NCBI RefSeq assembly: GCF_902459465.1
Contig: NC_047063.1
Location: 3,596,001-3,660,000, forward strand
Direction: 5' to 3'
DNA: 64,000 nucleotides
Origin: Asterias rubens
Lineage: Eukaryota > Echinodermata > Asteroidea > Forcipulatida > Asteriidae
Shown: positions 12,001 through 27,000 of the stretch, in pieces
How the letters are laid out: every line of letters starts with the position of its first letter
How positions within the stretch are numbered: the first letter of the stretch is position 1
Notes under the pieces: generated by a model
Database searches by the model: none
What the model saw: the letters and a program-made list of their open reading frames with translations, nothing else
Told to the model about the DNA's origin: nothing
Program-made: the position numbers and the translations under genes

Positions 12001-15000
12001 TAAATTTATGTCCTCTACCTTTGATATCTGACGTATAGTGTACTCATCTTTAACAGTGTGACGCTTGAAACAGCAGAATGTGATTTATATTTTAGAACTA
12101 CCATTTTGCGTATTTCTGACCTTTGACCTGGAAATTAGTCTAAAATCCTTAGGAGCTTACCTGAGACCCCACTGGGTGTTGTTAACAATCTTTTGAAGAG
12201 CACCCTCAAAGTGGCGGTCCATCCAGAATGTCTGTTCCTTAATCTCACTCCGCTGAAAAAGAAATATTTTATTAATATTGAAGAACCGTGCTCAAAACAA
12301 TTTGTTGCTCAATCCACAAAATGACCTATCCCGTCCACAGAATAAAAAATCATGGTTAAAGTTGCACTATTTGTTTAACTGTTGTTTCAGGGTCTGCTTA
12401 CTATTTTTATTTTATTTTAAGACAAAAATAAAGCTGACTACTTTATTCATGCAGAACAGTCAGTTTGTTTTCAAGATGATACTTCAGTGAATACTTACAA
12501 ATTCAAACTTGAGAAACAACTTTGCTTCATCAAATGTCATATTGTTGCTTGTGACATCAGGCGCTTTACACTCGTACTTTCCTGTATTTACATCACACAC
12601 AAAAAACAAAGCAAAGGTTAGTTCATTTATTTTTACTTCCCTTGACATGCACAAATAATACATCACACCTTGCTTACAGCCATATTGTAATCTGGCACAT
12701 TTTTATTTGGCCTATCCACTCATCACTCAATCGCAAAAGAGGCATCAAGCCAAAGAGCCAAAGAGCAACTGGTCCCCTCTTATTTGATCTTGTGATTCTA
12801 TGTCTACATGTAACTGTATGCAGTTTGCATGTGCATACTGTACAAACAAGATATATTTGAAATGGGATAGTGTCAAACGACTTGCATTTTGACACGCATG
12901 TAGTACTAAGCTTCCTATACTTACTACAAGCGCCATACAAGTGCTCAAAAGGATTTGTTTAACATGTGTGCACGCAAAGTAGTCACTTTAATTAGCCAAT
13001 CAGGATTTTTTTCTTGTGCATCCCAACCATGGGTTAGTGAAAAGAGGTATTGATACGGCACAGTGCCCATGGTGGGGAGGCTGGAGGCTCTGTCCAAGGT
13101 GGGATTTGAACTACTGTCCACTGAGATAGGGAAAGAATACAACCAAGACAGACTGCTCCCCCTTGAAATGGGAGAGGTGAATGAGGAGTATGAGGGAGGA
13201 AGGGGGAATCAACTCACCTGCAAGATCAGATAACTTCACATACAAAGCCTGCACAATCTTCATGGCCTCAATATGGTCCATTTCTTCTGTGTTCTGTAAA
13301 AGAAAAGGGGGAGAACACTGACTTTAAACAAACAGACAAACAAAAAAACGTCATTGCACTTATTTTCCACTTAAGCAAACATGCGTAACATTGGTAAATG
13401 TCAAAGACCAGTATCCACTATCCACAATTGATGTGACTCAACATCGCATATAAAATAACAAACCCGTAAAAGTTGGAGCTCAATCAGTCATTGGAGTCGC
13501 AAGAAAAAACGAATCTTTTAAAAATTTCACAATGAGTTCTGACTCACAAGATAAAAACCAATTTGTATACTCAATTCTCACAAAAGGCATTGCATTTCAA
13601 GCAAAAATATTTCAAGGGAGTTCCCTATTATTACTATCTTTGTAAAGTTGTGTGCAAATCTGTAAATATTTCGTACCAATGTTAAATGCACATCCTCACA
13701 GTGCAGGTCCATCAACAATAAGTTTTCTGGACCCCAGATAAAAAAGTAGAGATAAAAAAAACACTACAAAAAAGCTATTTTCAGTGGTAACTGGTTTAAA
13801 GGCAGTGGACACTATTGGTAATTACTCAAAATAATTATTAGCATAAAACCTTTCTTGGTGACGAGTAATGTGGAGAGGTTGATGGTATAAAACATTGTGA
13901 GAAACGGCTCCCTCTGAAGTGCCATAGTTTTCGAGAAAGAAGTAATTTTCCACGAATTTGATTTCGAGACCTCAGATTTAGAACTTGAGGTCTCGAAATC
14001 AACCATCTAAACGCACACAACTTTGTGTGACAAGGGTGTTTTTTCTTGCATTATTATCTCGCAACTTCGATGACCGATTGAGGTCAAATTTTCACAGGTA
14101 AGTTATTTTATGCATATGTTGAGATACACCAAGTGAGAAGGCTGGTCTTTGACAATTACCAATAGTGTCCACTGTCTTTAAGAACTTTGTTGTCCTTACA
14201 ACAACAAACATGTTAACTAAAAATGCCACCAAGTTCACAAAAAGACCAAATTGGATACACTGTATTACTACATTTAAAAGCAGTTATTTTTTTCTAAGGA
14301 AAGACAAGTCACAAATCATCTTCTTCAAACTGAGCACATATTGTGGCGGATGCATGGACAAGTCACCAGCTGGAGTCAACAATGAATGAATGAATGAATG
14401 AATGAATGTACTCAGTGAGATCATGAAAACATGTTTACTTATGAGGAAATCAATTACAAATCAACAGTCTTCATTCATCACAGCACAATTTGTTGTTGCG
14501 TGATCGTTTCTTGAGCTGGTAATGGGTAAAGTTCATGTGCGTGACCCCTTACCACCCCTTCTCTAATTTCAAACATCGATCAGTAACTGACAGCTTTAAA
14601 ATGACAAAGGAATGATTTTGTGTACATCTGTAACTATTTAGAAATCATGGAACTACGTAGGAAGTAGATTTTGTTACAAGCGCAAAGGTACAATGTACCA
14701 GTCATGGAATTTCATCTTTTAAAGCGCAAGGCCATTTTCCGTTTGCAAAGGGCACATCCATTGACAAATCTTAAAGTCAATGGGAAAGTTTTGAAGAGGC
14801 ACCAAGGCCAAGACCAGCGGCAATGGCCTGCGTGTAATAGACCAATCCATTAAGCTCCGCCCCATTGCGTATTGACCAATCACAATGCAACGAAGGTCCG
14901 ACAAATAAGGTCCGACATGCGTGCGCGTATCTTGGCGTGCGCGGCAGAGTTGTGCAGAAAGGCATTGGAAAGCCCCACAAGTTCTTGCTCACACGTGCGT

Positions 15001-18000
15001 CGTGGGCGGAGCCTACTGGATCGGTGTATTCCAGGCCTGATGTCATGACATAAGATCAACAATACAATGCGGATCATACTCCTTCATATAAAAGATTGTC
15101 ACTTTATGTACAGTTTGCATAGTTATGCAAGTTCAACATCGGAAACAACAATCTTCTGGTATGGTGCACGAAGTCACGAACATGTACACTTGTACCCAAA
15201 CATATCAATCATTCCTTTGGTCCATGAGTACAGTACATAATATGCTACACAATATTGGGAGTTCAAGATCAATTTTTAGATGTGTATTGTACACAACGCA
15301 TCAGAAAACTACAGTTGTCTTTGTGTTTGGGACTCCCTGTTTTGATTTTAAGCAACAGAGTTAGATTGCTGGGATAGTGACTTGCTTAGTCAAAACTTAC
15401 ATAGTACATGTAACACTACATCACGTATATTTTATTTGAATTCCTCAGACTATAGACGATGTGACCTCTGACGCCACACGGAAACCATAACATGATTCGT
15501 GCGCATACCGCCGGGCAAAACCTTTTTGTTTTGGCAGCCAGCTAGAAAGTGTATGCAATGTTACCATGACTGCGTGTCTTTTTGCCCGGCGAAACATGAC
15601 GTATACAGTGTTTTTTTCAACAGAGGGTGGTTTGTATGTAAACATAGGTCACATCGTCTATAGAGGCAGGTCCTACACACATTCCCATGGTTCTGGAAAA
15701 ACATTTGTGCAATAGTATGGTAAGAGACGGCAAACTCATATACAAAATTTTGAATAAATGTGTTGGCACAATGGTACAATGGTTTGTTGCTCATACAAAT
15801 GCTTGAGTCATATGGCGCAACAACTGTCTCTTTAGTCTTGGAAAATCAAATTTAAGCGTTAACTTGCGAATTGGCAAGTCTCTGTACCATGTTATTCAAT
15901 CAAACTCGCAAATGGCTTATTTGGGGAGCAGTCATCCTCTTATCATTAACCATGATAACAAATACACAATTAGAGGCTTACAGTATTCTGGATAATACCT
16001 TAATCCAATCCCTGTTTTCCCCGTTTGACATTTCTGCCTGAGGATGAATGAATTTAAGATTGTAGGGGAGGGGCCTGATTGGATGCTGCTGGGTTTCAGG
16101 GTGTGGCACTTCTCCGGTCAAAGGTCAAATTCAACTGAATGATTCATCATCCATGTTGTATCCTTGACTTTGACAGTACATTTAATACACATGTGTACTT
16201 GTATGCTAGATGGAAGTATTTCTCCAGAGAATCGCTAATGGTTTGAGCTTTGAGCTTTCATTTCAAAAGTAATCAATATTTTGCAAGACATAAAAGTACA
16301 GTCGACCCTCGTTAATATGAGCTCGGGACATACGAGACAAAGGTTATTTTTGCGGCCCCATGACAACAAAATGGATTATTTGTTCATACTTTTGTAACGG
16401 AGTCTGAAAATAATTGTTCCGTAAAAGCTATGTAAGTACCGTTCAGTCAAGGTTCGGAAACAACATTCTTGTTGCCAAACTCTTTATCGGATCGGACCAG
16501 CTACACAGTTCTGTCCGATCCAAAAACCGAACATTTTGATAATTTATAACTTATGCTTGATCTACATGTACTATGCCTACACGCTGACGGTAACCAGGGA
16601 AAACAACTATCAGCAGAGGCGCTACGCAGTATCGAATCCGTCACATCTTGGTCACATGAACGACAAGTTTGACTTAACTTTGCTGTGATTTTTAACTTGA
16701 GATACAAATATTAAATTTCTATGATCATAGTCAACAAAAATGCCTTTGTCATTGATATTTTTGTGTACTGGATGCAAATCGCCCTGTTTTAGCGTAGACG
16801 TGTGTGTACAGGGTGTCTCAAAAAAGACTATACACTTTTGAAATGGCTGCAGAATAAAAAATATACGATTCTGGGGAAAACGTTTTGGATGTATGGATAG
16901 CTAATGGTCTCAACTTTCATATGACACCAAAAACTACAAAAATAATGTGAGCACTGGTCACTTATGTGAGGGTATCAAAATTAGGCTGCGCAGGATTTAG
17001 CCTTTTGTGAGCTTACCAAATTCATGGTGATATGATGATTGCACTCAGTTTGTGTTTGCTGAATGAATTATTTTATGGTTTATTAAACCATTTGCTTTAT
17101 GCATGAGTTGCATTTTTTTTCTTGTAGTATTTTAACTTTCTCAGTGGTGTGTTCATAGGAGTCAGGATGGGGTGATGGTAGGCCCCCTACATGTTGCAAT
17201 TTCCATTATACAAACTGTTTTTGTTCATATCTGTCACTTTAAATAAAAACGTTCACCCCACATTTCAGTTATTGTAAGCGGAGTTGAACATTTCATTTGT
17301 TTTTCTTACGACGTCTTGTAAGCTACAAAGGACTACCTCTCACACAGGGAAGGCTAATTCCTTCGCACGCTGTTTTTCATACCCTTCACAAAAGTTAGCA
17401 GTGCTCACCCAATCAAAAAGTATTTTCGCAGTTATTGGTGCCATATCAAAGTTCAGTCCATTTATAAGCTATCCGTACACCTAAACCTTTCCCTACAGAA
17501 TCATTTACTTTTTATTCGGCAGTCATTTTAAAAGTTGTATAGTTTTTTTTTGAGACACACGGTAGTGTATGCACTACAACCACATACAGTACATGTATGT
17601 ATCACTGCGTTTTAGATGAGGTTCGAATAATACCAGGAAAACGGGCCAGTCCGGCGGACCTCGTATTAACGTGAGTAGACTGTTCATTATAAATGTACTG
17701 TACATTTATAAGTCTGTCTTATCGAATGGCATTGAAGGATCAGTCAATGGGATGGTTTCTTCAGTCACAGAATAAAGCACTTGTCCAAATTAGCAGCAAC
17801 AGGCTAGATTTCTACATACGTCATCATGCGTTGAGGTATAGGACTTCCTAAGCAAACTGTAACTGCCTGACAACAGTTCTTACCCCAAAGTTGCTGCTTC
17901 CATCAGCGATGTAGAAGTGTCTTGAATCTGAAATAGAAAAGAAATTGATGCAATCAAGAAGCAATTTTGGGTTTTTGTTTTTTTGGGGGGGGGATACAAT

Positions 18001-21000
18001 GTACCTTTTTTTTATTCCATAAGAAAATCTTCTTACATGTAAGATGAAATGAAATTCATTTTAAAGGGAAATGTTAATTTAAACACAAACAAGGAAATCA
18101 GAATACTTTAATTCAAAGTTACACGTAGATCAAGCTCATTATAGTGAACACTGATACGACCACTGCCTTGACATTTAGCAGTACATGTAGCTTGCAAAAC
18201 TGATAATGCTTACAGTGTTTTTTTCACTGAGTCAGAAAAGTACTGAGTACACATTGCTTTTACACACATCGGTGTACACAGTATTATGAACTTGCTATTA
18301 GAGTCCATTTTATGTAAAAAAAATCCTGGAAAACCTGGAAACAATATGTACACATTGTGTTTTGTAATGTTGTTCATGGGTTATTTACAGTGCAAATGTA
18401 TGAAACTAGCCAAACTGATTTTTGTCTACATGTATCTCAGGACGAACTTTGCATCATTCCATTGGTCGCACCAATGGGTAATTGCACCAACATGCAACTG
18501 GCTAGGGCATGACAAATGAAGTCATAAGATTTAGGGTCTATAGTTTTTATGTGGTCAGGCTCCTTTGAGGATAGTGTCTAGTACATCTTGGTACCAAAGT
18601 GCGTTAAAACATGTCTACGATAACAGGATCAACATACCATGCTATTAGGACTTTGTGTCTTCCTTCCTCATGCACAAAGTAGGCCCTACATGCCCAAAGT
18701 AATACATTGTAGGGTGGCAGTGTGCAATACGTACATCTTTGTAAAGCAAAGTCACAAAACCTTGAAGAGAGGTTTGAAACCTGGACCTACAACCATGTAT
18801 CAATCATACATGTACAAGTACTTGTTCAAGTACTTGTTAAGGTCTACTTAATTACACAATCGAGCCTGATACTTCATGGAGGCAACGAAGGCGATTTCGT
18901 TACTTAATAATGCCCCTGTGCCCTTGAAATGCCCTGGTAGAAATTATCCTCATAGAGGGTGCCCTTTTAACCTCTACATGTACATGTGAAAATGCCTTGA
19001 TGCCCTTACATTGTGTACCCTTTAAAAAACCAAAGCAAACAGGGCTGTTTAAACGAGGATCAGTTACATATTTTGTGCCTACAGTACAAGCATGACAAGA
19101 GCACCAAAACAAATTTTACATGAACCAAAAAAAACGAAGAAAAAAAAAACAACCCTTGCTAGCAGTGTACATCGCTTTTGTTTGATTCCCAGCAGTTTTC
19201 TTTTTGAAACTTTAAAACACTGGATTTGGCAACATATAAAGGCAGTGGACACTATTGGTAATTACTCAAAATAATTATTGGCATAAAACTGTACTTGGTA
19301 ACGGGAGCTGTTGATAGTATAAAACATTGTGAGAAACAGCTCCCTCTGAAGTAACGTACTTTTCGAGAAAGAAGTAATTTTCCACGAATTTGATTTTGAG
19401 ACCTCAGATTTAGAATTTGAGGTTTCAAAATCAAGCATCTGAAAGCACACAACTCCGTGTAACCCGTGTTTTTCTTTCATTATTATCTCGCAACTTCGAA
19501 GACCAATTGAGCTCAAATTTCCACAGGTTTGTTATTTTGTGCATATTGAGATACACTAAGTGAGGAGACTGGACAATTACCAAGTGTCCAGTGTCTTTAA
19601 CCTGAAGTGAACTTTTCCTACACTGAAACCGTCTTAAAACCACCATGAAACCAACGCTTGAATTATATTCAGGCTTTAATAATGAAAGTAGTTAGAGCTT
19701 TTGTTGCTACACATAACTTTTTAGTTCTCAGACTACATGTACATAAATACATACATGTATGTACATGTACATGCCTAAAGAATGGACGTCTGCCAACGCT
19801 CTGGTGGGTGTGGTCATGGGGACCATTGAGGAGGGCCCCCAAAATGAGCTAAGATCAGCTTGGGGTCTACATGCAACAGCGGGATTGGTTATGTTCCACC
19901 CCAATCGCACCAACTATAGTTGAGACTGGTCCCAACTTGAGTGCTCAAGTTGGGACGCCCCAACTGTCACACTCAAATTGGGACCAGTCTGAACGGCGAT
20001 TGTCAAGTTGGGACGGAACAGTAGTGTGTTGATCTCAAGCACAAAACCACAGAGTTACCCCAGGGTAATTAATAGGAGGAATCCCCAGAGGAGGGTCAGG
20101 ACATTGCGGTTTTTAGGGTTGCAATTGAATTATCATCAATGTGACACTTCATAGGAAGGAAACTTGCAGCACACCTGTTAAAAATCCAACCAGTATGATT
20201 TTTTCAGCAGATCAGGGCTTGCCCTAAACCTTTTGAATATTAAACTAGCCAACAAAATTGGGTAAATATACATATTTGGTTTGCAGTAAAACCATGTGTG
20301 TATCTACTTGCCAGGTAGAGTTTGTTCTTCAGAGAACTGTATTTCTTTATTCTACTACCGCAGAGTAGAATTATCGGATGTTCGGGGTAACATGTAGTTT
20401 GGACTGGGTTAGCTTGTCATTTCACTGCCAGTCTGTCAGCTCGTATACAGCCAGTCCACTTAGATTGGTCGAGCAGCTATTTTAATTCACATTTGGGTAA
20501 GCAGACCAAGATGTAAAAGGGTCTACTTCACTGTATAGTATATGTTTGGTAAAGACTCTGGAAACAAATGACATTAAAAACTTACTAACAGGCAAGCATT
20601 ACAGCAGCAGGCCTGTACAGTATGCTTTGTTTTTTAAACGGCAAGGGCACCAAGGCATTATTTCCTTGGTAAAGGATACCCAAGGCAATGACCAGCGGTC
20701 ATGGAGGCAATCACCTTTGTAAAGTATCAGGCCTGCAGCGGCTTTCAGCTCAAATGCATTTTGAATTTTTTTTTACTTTGAATTTCTGCATTATGGACAA
20801 AAAAAATCTCTTTTTTACCGCCCCCCCCCCCACAGTTTTTTTTTTTTTTTTGAGGGGGGAGATGCACTGTGAATTTTGTTTTCTAAATGGCTCACCAGTG
20901 TTGCACCATGCAATCCCTTTAAACCTCCCTACTATGGTACTACACTGACAACAAGTCTTAGCGATACACATGTACACGACTTGTCAGCCAAGGATGTTGG

Positions 21001-24000
21001 TTGGGTCAACCAAAAGCCCAGGAAAGCCCGTAGACTGTCTTATCCTGGCCTGCAGACCTACCTGTACTACTCCTGGGCTAGTCACTACAACCGAAAGGTA
21101 CAGTTGGCCAATATAAATCATAAACACATGTACTGCCTGTACATGTATGTGCTGTGTCGTACTCTCTTGTGTTTGGCGCCAACATAACGCTCCGTTTGGT
21201 TCAGGACTGAATTTTGCGGAAGGAGGGGTGGAGGGTTTGGGGGATGATTGAGGGAAGGGGAGAGGGTTTACAAAACACTCCACCGTGCCTTACAATTTTA
21301 ACAAATATGTACAAACCCGGCTACTAGACAATGCGTTTTTTCTTGCGCCAAGAAAGTTTTAAGTAGACCAGTTTTTTAAAAAACAATAGCTTTGATGTAT
21401 TCATTGTGGAAGTGATCAAACCAATTTAAATGAAGTAAACACCACTCACTAAAAGGTATAAACACATTTCGCAATTGAGTATTTATTGCACAGTTTTTAG
21501 CAGCCAACTTGACAAGTTGAAAAGGCGTCTTCTACTAGCCGTAAACCCGTAGCAGATTTATCCTAGACAATGTAGCCAGGCTAGTTCTATAAGGTGTAAC
21601 TACTGTCCTAAAAATACTAAACCAACATGTGCTAGACCGAGTTCCATCCATGATCCAAATCATGATTTTCCCATCTTTTTGTTCCTCACACAAGAACCAA
21701 ACCAAGGTTGAATGGTCTAGTAATGGTCTAATGGTAAAATTTGATTCCACACTTTTATGAAATGACAAATCACCAACACTTAATAAAAGTCACTAGTTTT
21801 TATGAAGATCTACATTTAGTACACACCTGTACATGGTACAGGTGTCTCAAAGTGGTCATCATTTTTTTTCTAGACATGGTTTTAAAGTTGTTTAATTATG
21901 AGATTAATAGCACAGGGTTTTAATGGTGCTTTGGAGCATTAGAAGCCACGGCCAGGGCCCAATTTCATGGCTCTGCTTACCTCCGAATTCTGCGATTACG
22001 ATCACCGATTCCCCGCTTACTTACAAGCGCCAAAATTCGCCGCTAACCTGTGAAATACGCTTGCCGTAAGCACAGAATTACCTGCTTTACGGTAAGCAGA
22101 GCCATGAAATTGGGCCCAGATCTTTCTGTTTGCGTTATGGGTTCTTCTACAAGCTAAATGGTAAAAGTGTCCGGCTCAAAGACACACGAGTGGCAAGACA
22201 AGGGCTCTAACCCACACTCTTCTGATCAGAAGTGCAAGAGCTCGAGTCTGTTGCGCTTAACCGCTCAGTCATGATGCGCCATATTTGCTGGTTTTAAAAA
22301 GCCATTCTTATTCTGGACACGTACTGCTTGTGGCAAAAAAGTATCCTCTAAAAAAGGTACTCTATGTGTACATTCTGAGACCATTATAAAATGCATTTGA
22401 TCTGTAAACATTGCAAGCGAACATTACGATCATTATCAAACTGCACTTTCATACCCATTGTTACATGAGGAATGTTCAATGTTGGGAATTTTGCTAACCT
22501 TCATAAATGCGATGATTGCATTGTGTATGTGCTTCCATGTATAAAAACATTTACATTCAGTACAAAAACTACTACGTGTATGTGTATAAAAATGTACAGT
22601 GCATTGTATACAATTTTAATGATGGTGTATACATTATTTGCCTCGTTCACGGCTGATACACAGATACGTGCATGGTCTTAGTGTAGCCCTTATACATTGT
22701 ATCATGTCAAAACCTGACAGTTTTACAACCATTTGAATGTTATGTACACTGTGTAAAGGCTTCGTTTTTAGAAGGGCAAGGTCACCGACGCAGTTTCCCC
22801 CTGAGAAGAGCAACCTTTGAGAAAATAGTAAATTTCTAGAATTTCAAGGGCAACCAAGGCAATAGAGGCAATTAGGGGGACAATTAGGGGACCAGGGGGA
22901 CATAGAGGCAAGTGCCTTTATCGCCCTTGTGAACTTTAAAATGTTACTTTATTTTTTCAAAGACGAGTGTCTAGATGTACGTGTAGTCACCCTTTCATTG
23001 ATGGCATGTGCAGCATTGCATGTATATTTGTGAGTGTACACTAACTTGGATCCTGTTTTTTCATTTGCAATGCATGTTGAGGTTGCTTACTACAAACGGA
23101 GACAAGTTAGTCCAATTACTAAAACGAGCATTGCAAGCACTGTATCCTGTATGATGTAGTCTGGGAACTAGACCTGTATGCATAAGATGGTCGAATCGTG
23201 AACAAGACCATTGTCCTGGTCTTGGCCTTGGTGCCCCATCAAAAGTTTCCCATAGACTTTAAGATTCTCCAATGGAAGTGCCCTTTTGCAAAATGAAAAT
23301 GGCCTAGTCCCCTCACAGACGAAATTCCAGGTCTGAAAAACATTCTGTACAATACATCAGGCCCACTTCGCTTTCTTAATGTTAATGTCAGGCATGTTCA
23401 AACATGTACCTGTGTTTTATGTACACACCTGTACATTGAGTGCAATCATGCGCTAATAAATGAGGTCCTGGGACACGTCATACGAATGAACACAAAAGCA
23501 GCATATGGAAATGTTCCATGTTCCATGTACACTGCAATAAATAGGCCTACATGTACCGTGTTCATGTACGGTACACACATGTGCATATACCGTTTAGTTA
23601 AAAATGTACATGTACCGTGGACAGTTTTAAAAACTTGATCACGTGGGGATGTACATGTATGTATTAACAAGTGATAAAGGACTGCCTCTGGAAACAAGCG
23701 AATAAAATGGCCCCAACTTGGTTTGTGTACATGTATAGTTTAATTGGCACTTCGCACACATGCGGGTACACACTGAAAATGTATCAAAAGACCCCTTGCA
23801 TATAATAAATGGAAGACCAGATTCTTAATTTAATGAAAATAAACTTTCTACAAAGTGTAACATAAATGTACGAAAAGAGAAAATTACTATCCAGTCTCAA
23901 CAGATTGGAAGATATTTACCAGACTCAAAGTCAACATTGCAACATTAAAAGATAATAATTACGCACTGGAAGGTATTACTATTCACTAAAAAAACAAAAG

Positions 24001-27000
24001 TCCGCCGGACTTTGCACTTACTAGTCTGGTCATGAGGTTACTGGCCCGAGGCTTAAATCACCGACTTCAGGACTTTGGTCCAGTCTATAAAAACTTAAGC
24101 CATACATGTATACATGTTAAAGCCCCGATGTCTTTTCACAATTCTGTTTTTATCCAAATTCAAGCCCTGGTATGTATTTCTAACATCATGAAATAAAATT
24201 TCAAATATGAATACTGAATTCGGTCATTCGTGACGAGCCAAGGGTGGTCTGAAACATCTACCAGGCCGGATACGTCATGAAGGCAAAGAAGGCGATTGCC
24301 TCGTTGCCAATAATTCGATTGCCTTGGTGCCCTTGAAATGCTCCTATAGAAATTTACTAAGTCCTCATAGGGTGCCCTCTATCAAGGAGAAAATGCCTTG
24401 GTGCCCTTGCCCTTTCAAAAACGAAGCATATAGGCCTTGTCTACAATTGTAAAGGATATATCTTGTTATCAGTTAAACCGATAACGTCAAGTCAGCCAAA
24501 CGGTGTTATGAGAAATGCCAGCCCCATCCATTAACCCCAAAATGAATCCCATCAATGCACGCTTATCCTAAGAATAATTAACCCTAATTGACCCAAAGCC
24601 AGGGAGTGAATCACATGCCAACAAGCAACAGGTTTTAAAAAAACAGATCAAGGCAATATATTCTGGGTCTTTCATAGCACGCAATCTTGAGCGAAAGGAC
24701 ATGCAACATTTGTCGAGAGATTTTTGATTAAACATAACCAATTCCATGGTTTCAAAGTTATTCATGCTAAGTGCATAAAATGTGCAGTAAAACTAAACTA
24801 AGCGAGGGTGGACTGGTACATATTGGTTAACAGTAGACCCCTCCCATGATGAACATTAATTTGCTCATCAGGCTAAGCACCTTACACTACTTGTGGGCAA
24901 AATGAGGAAACATCACAGCTTTTTGTAAGGAGCGAATGATGGCGTGACGCGTACGCCTAATTGTGTGTCTGCCACAGCCTGGTCTGCCAACCAGTGTCTG
25001 TGCGCATGCAGGAATGTTACACATATCATTTATGGGAAGGGCTAAGGTGATTAGTGGCAAACTTTATGCAGCCTACAAACTGACAGAAATGCAGTGTCCA
25101 CACACATGCGCGACCCGGACTCAAACCCACACTCTGCTGATCAGAAATACCAGAGCGTGAGTCTGGTGTCCTTATCTCTCAGCCACCACAACAAGCCATC
25201 CACTTGAAATTAACTTATCACACATTCTACTTGTGTGTAGATTGTAGTTGTACAAAATGAGTATCCAATCCAACACTTTCAAACATTCAACTGAACAGCA
25301 GCAGTGCCCATAATACCTGTCCTCACTTTCCTCGATCAACACCTTTTTGAGCTGAAAGTAGTCCACTTCAACGAGGGGGGGGGGTTGCTTTTTATTAATT
25401 GATAATAACAACCTTCTACCATCAGTAACTAGTACTAAGGCGGTGGGGAGACGGCACAACAGCTGGTGACACAGGAAGGAAGCGAGCACCCGAGCCTGCC
25501 GAGGTGTCTTCAGACCCAAGGAGAGAGGGTTACTCCTCGACACTTCTGAGTCAGTGTTCTGCATGGGATAGTCCCGTCATGCAGGGAATGATAGCCATCA
25601 ACAAAACTGGCTCACTATGTATCTCTCAGTGCAGTTTGTCAAGGGGCGCTACGATGTTCGTACAGTGTATCTGTTACTGGTCATGTCTTAAAGGCAGTGG
25701 ACACTATTGGTAATTACTCAAAATAATTATCAGCATAAAACCTCACTTGGTAACGAGTAATGGGGAGAGGTTGATAGTATAAAACATTTTGAGAAACGGC
25801 TCCCTCTGAAGTGACGTACAGTACACGTACATGTAGTTTTCGAGACAGAAGTAATTTTTCTCGAATTTGATTCCAAGTTTAGAACTTGAGGTCTCGAAAT
25901 CAAGCATCTGAAAGCACACAACTTCGTGTGACAAGGGTGTTTTTTGTATTTCATTCATATCTCGCAACTTCGACGACCAATTGAGCTCAAATTTTTACAG
26001 TTCGTTATTTTAAGCATATGTTTCTAGATACACCAAGTGAGAAGACTGGTCTTTGACAGTTACCAAAAGTGTCCACTGTCTTTAAACTTACATGTAACTG
26101 GCCAAGTTGAAGTTCCTCAACCCAGTTTCATGATGCTTTGTTTTTGAAAGAGCACAATAGGCATTTACTTCTTGGTAAAGGCATAGGGAACCCCATGCAG
26201 TGTGACCCCACATGTACTGTTTGAGGAAATTGTAAATTTCTACTAACATAGCATTTCAATGGAGCATGGAGACAAATGCCTTCACTGCCTCTGTGAAGTA
26301 TCGTGCATGGTAGGACGACCAAAAGACACCAACAATGGGGCACATTAGACTTGTTTTTAGTAGACTCCTTTGGGAACATTCATGAGGACCGTTACAGTGT
26401 TTGTTAGTGAGTACCGAGCCTCATGAGACGAAAAATGTACTAGTACTGATACAGAGAGAACACATTGTACATATTTTGGGTGTTTGTGGGATTCATTTTT
26501 TTTGGGGGGGGGGGGTTAGGACTCCCTAATTTCCAGTCTGAGTTGAGACAATTATTCAAGTTAGATTTTCCAACAATTACAATTATGTATAAAAATTATA
26601 AATTTTAAATCTTGGGAATAACAAACATTTGCCCAGTTGTACCCCTTTGGATAACTTTCCATACGGCGCCACCACTTTTTAACTAATTTTTACAAAAAGG
26701 GATACATATAAAAGTATCATTTAGGTAAATTAGATATTATATTATTTCAGTAAAAAGTGGTGGCGCCATACTTAAACTTTTCCCCCCTTTAAAATATTCC
26801 TGGGTGTAATTGTAGGTCACAATAAAATACTTGTGATGTGCCAAGATGTCAATCCTCAACCAAACAATGCCACCTGTGCATTCTATTTATAATCCAGCTA
26901 ATTAATATCTCTGCACACCTGATGATTACTGTCATTATACATCAACAATGTGACAGTGGGACCTAGGTACAGCATGACGACTCAAATTAAAATGTACACA

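Larger units (their letters stand above)
13294..17883 (-). other. Intron 2 of the MAN1-like gene
   Basis: A 4.6-kb intron packed with mobile elements, listed separately: partial MITE 13391-13510, full MITE 13795-14180, GAAT microsatellite 14381-14408, dispersed repeat 14718-14822, TIR elements 14836-15030 and 15450-15663, and a nested DNA transposon 16299-17682. Confidence 0.7.

Noticed and set aside
17284-17484. 66-codon ORF inside the nested transposon
   Set aside because: No transposase motif; composition like the surrounding non-coding interior.
22150-22281. Functional tRNA-Leu gene
   Set aside because: A and B boxes are recognisable but the acceptor stem does not pair, so a SINE head is more likely.
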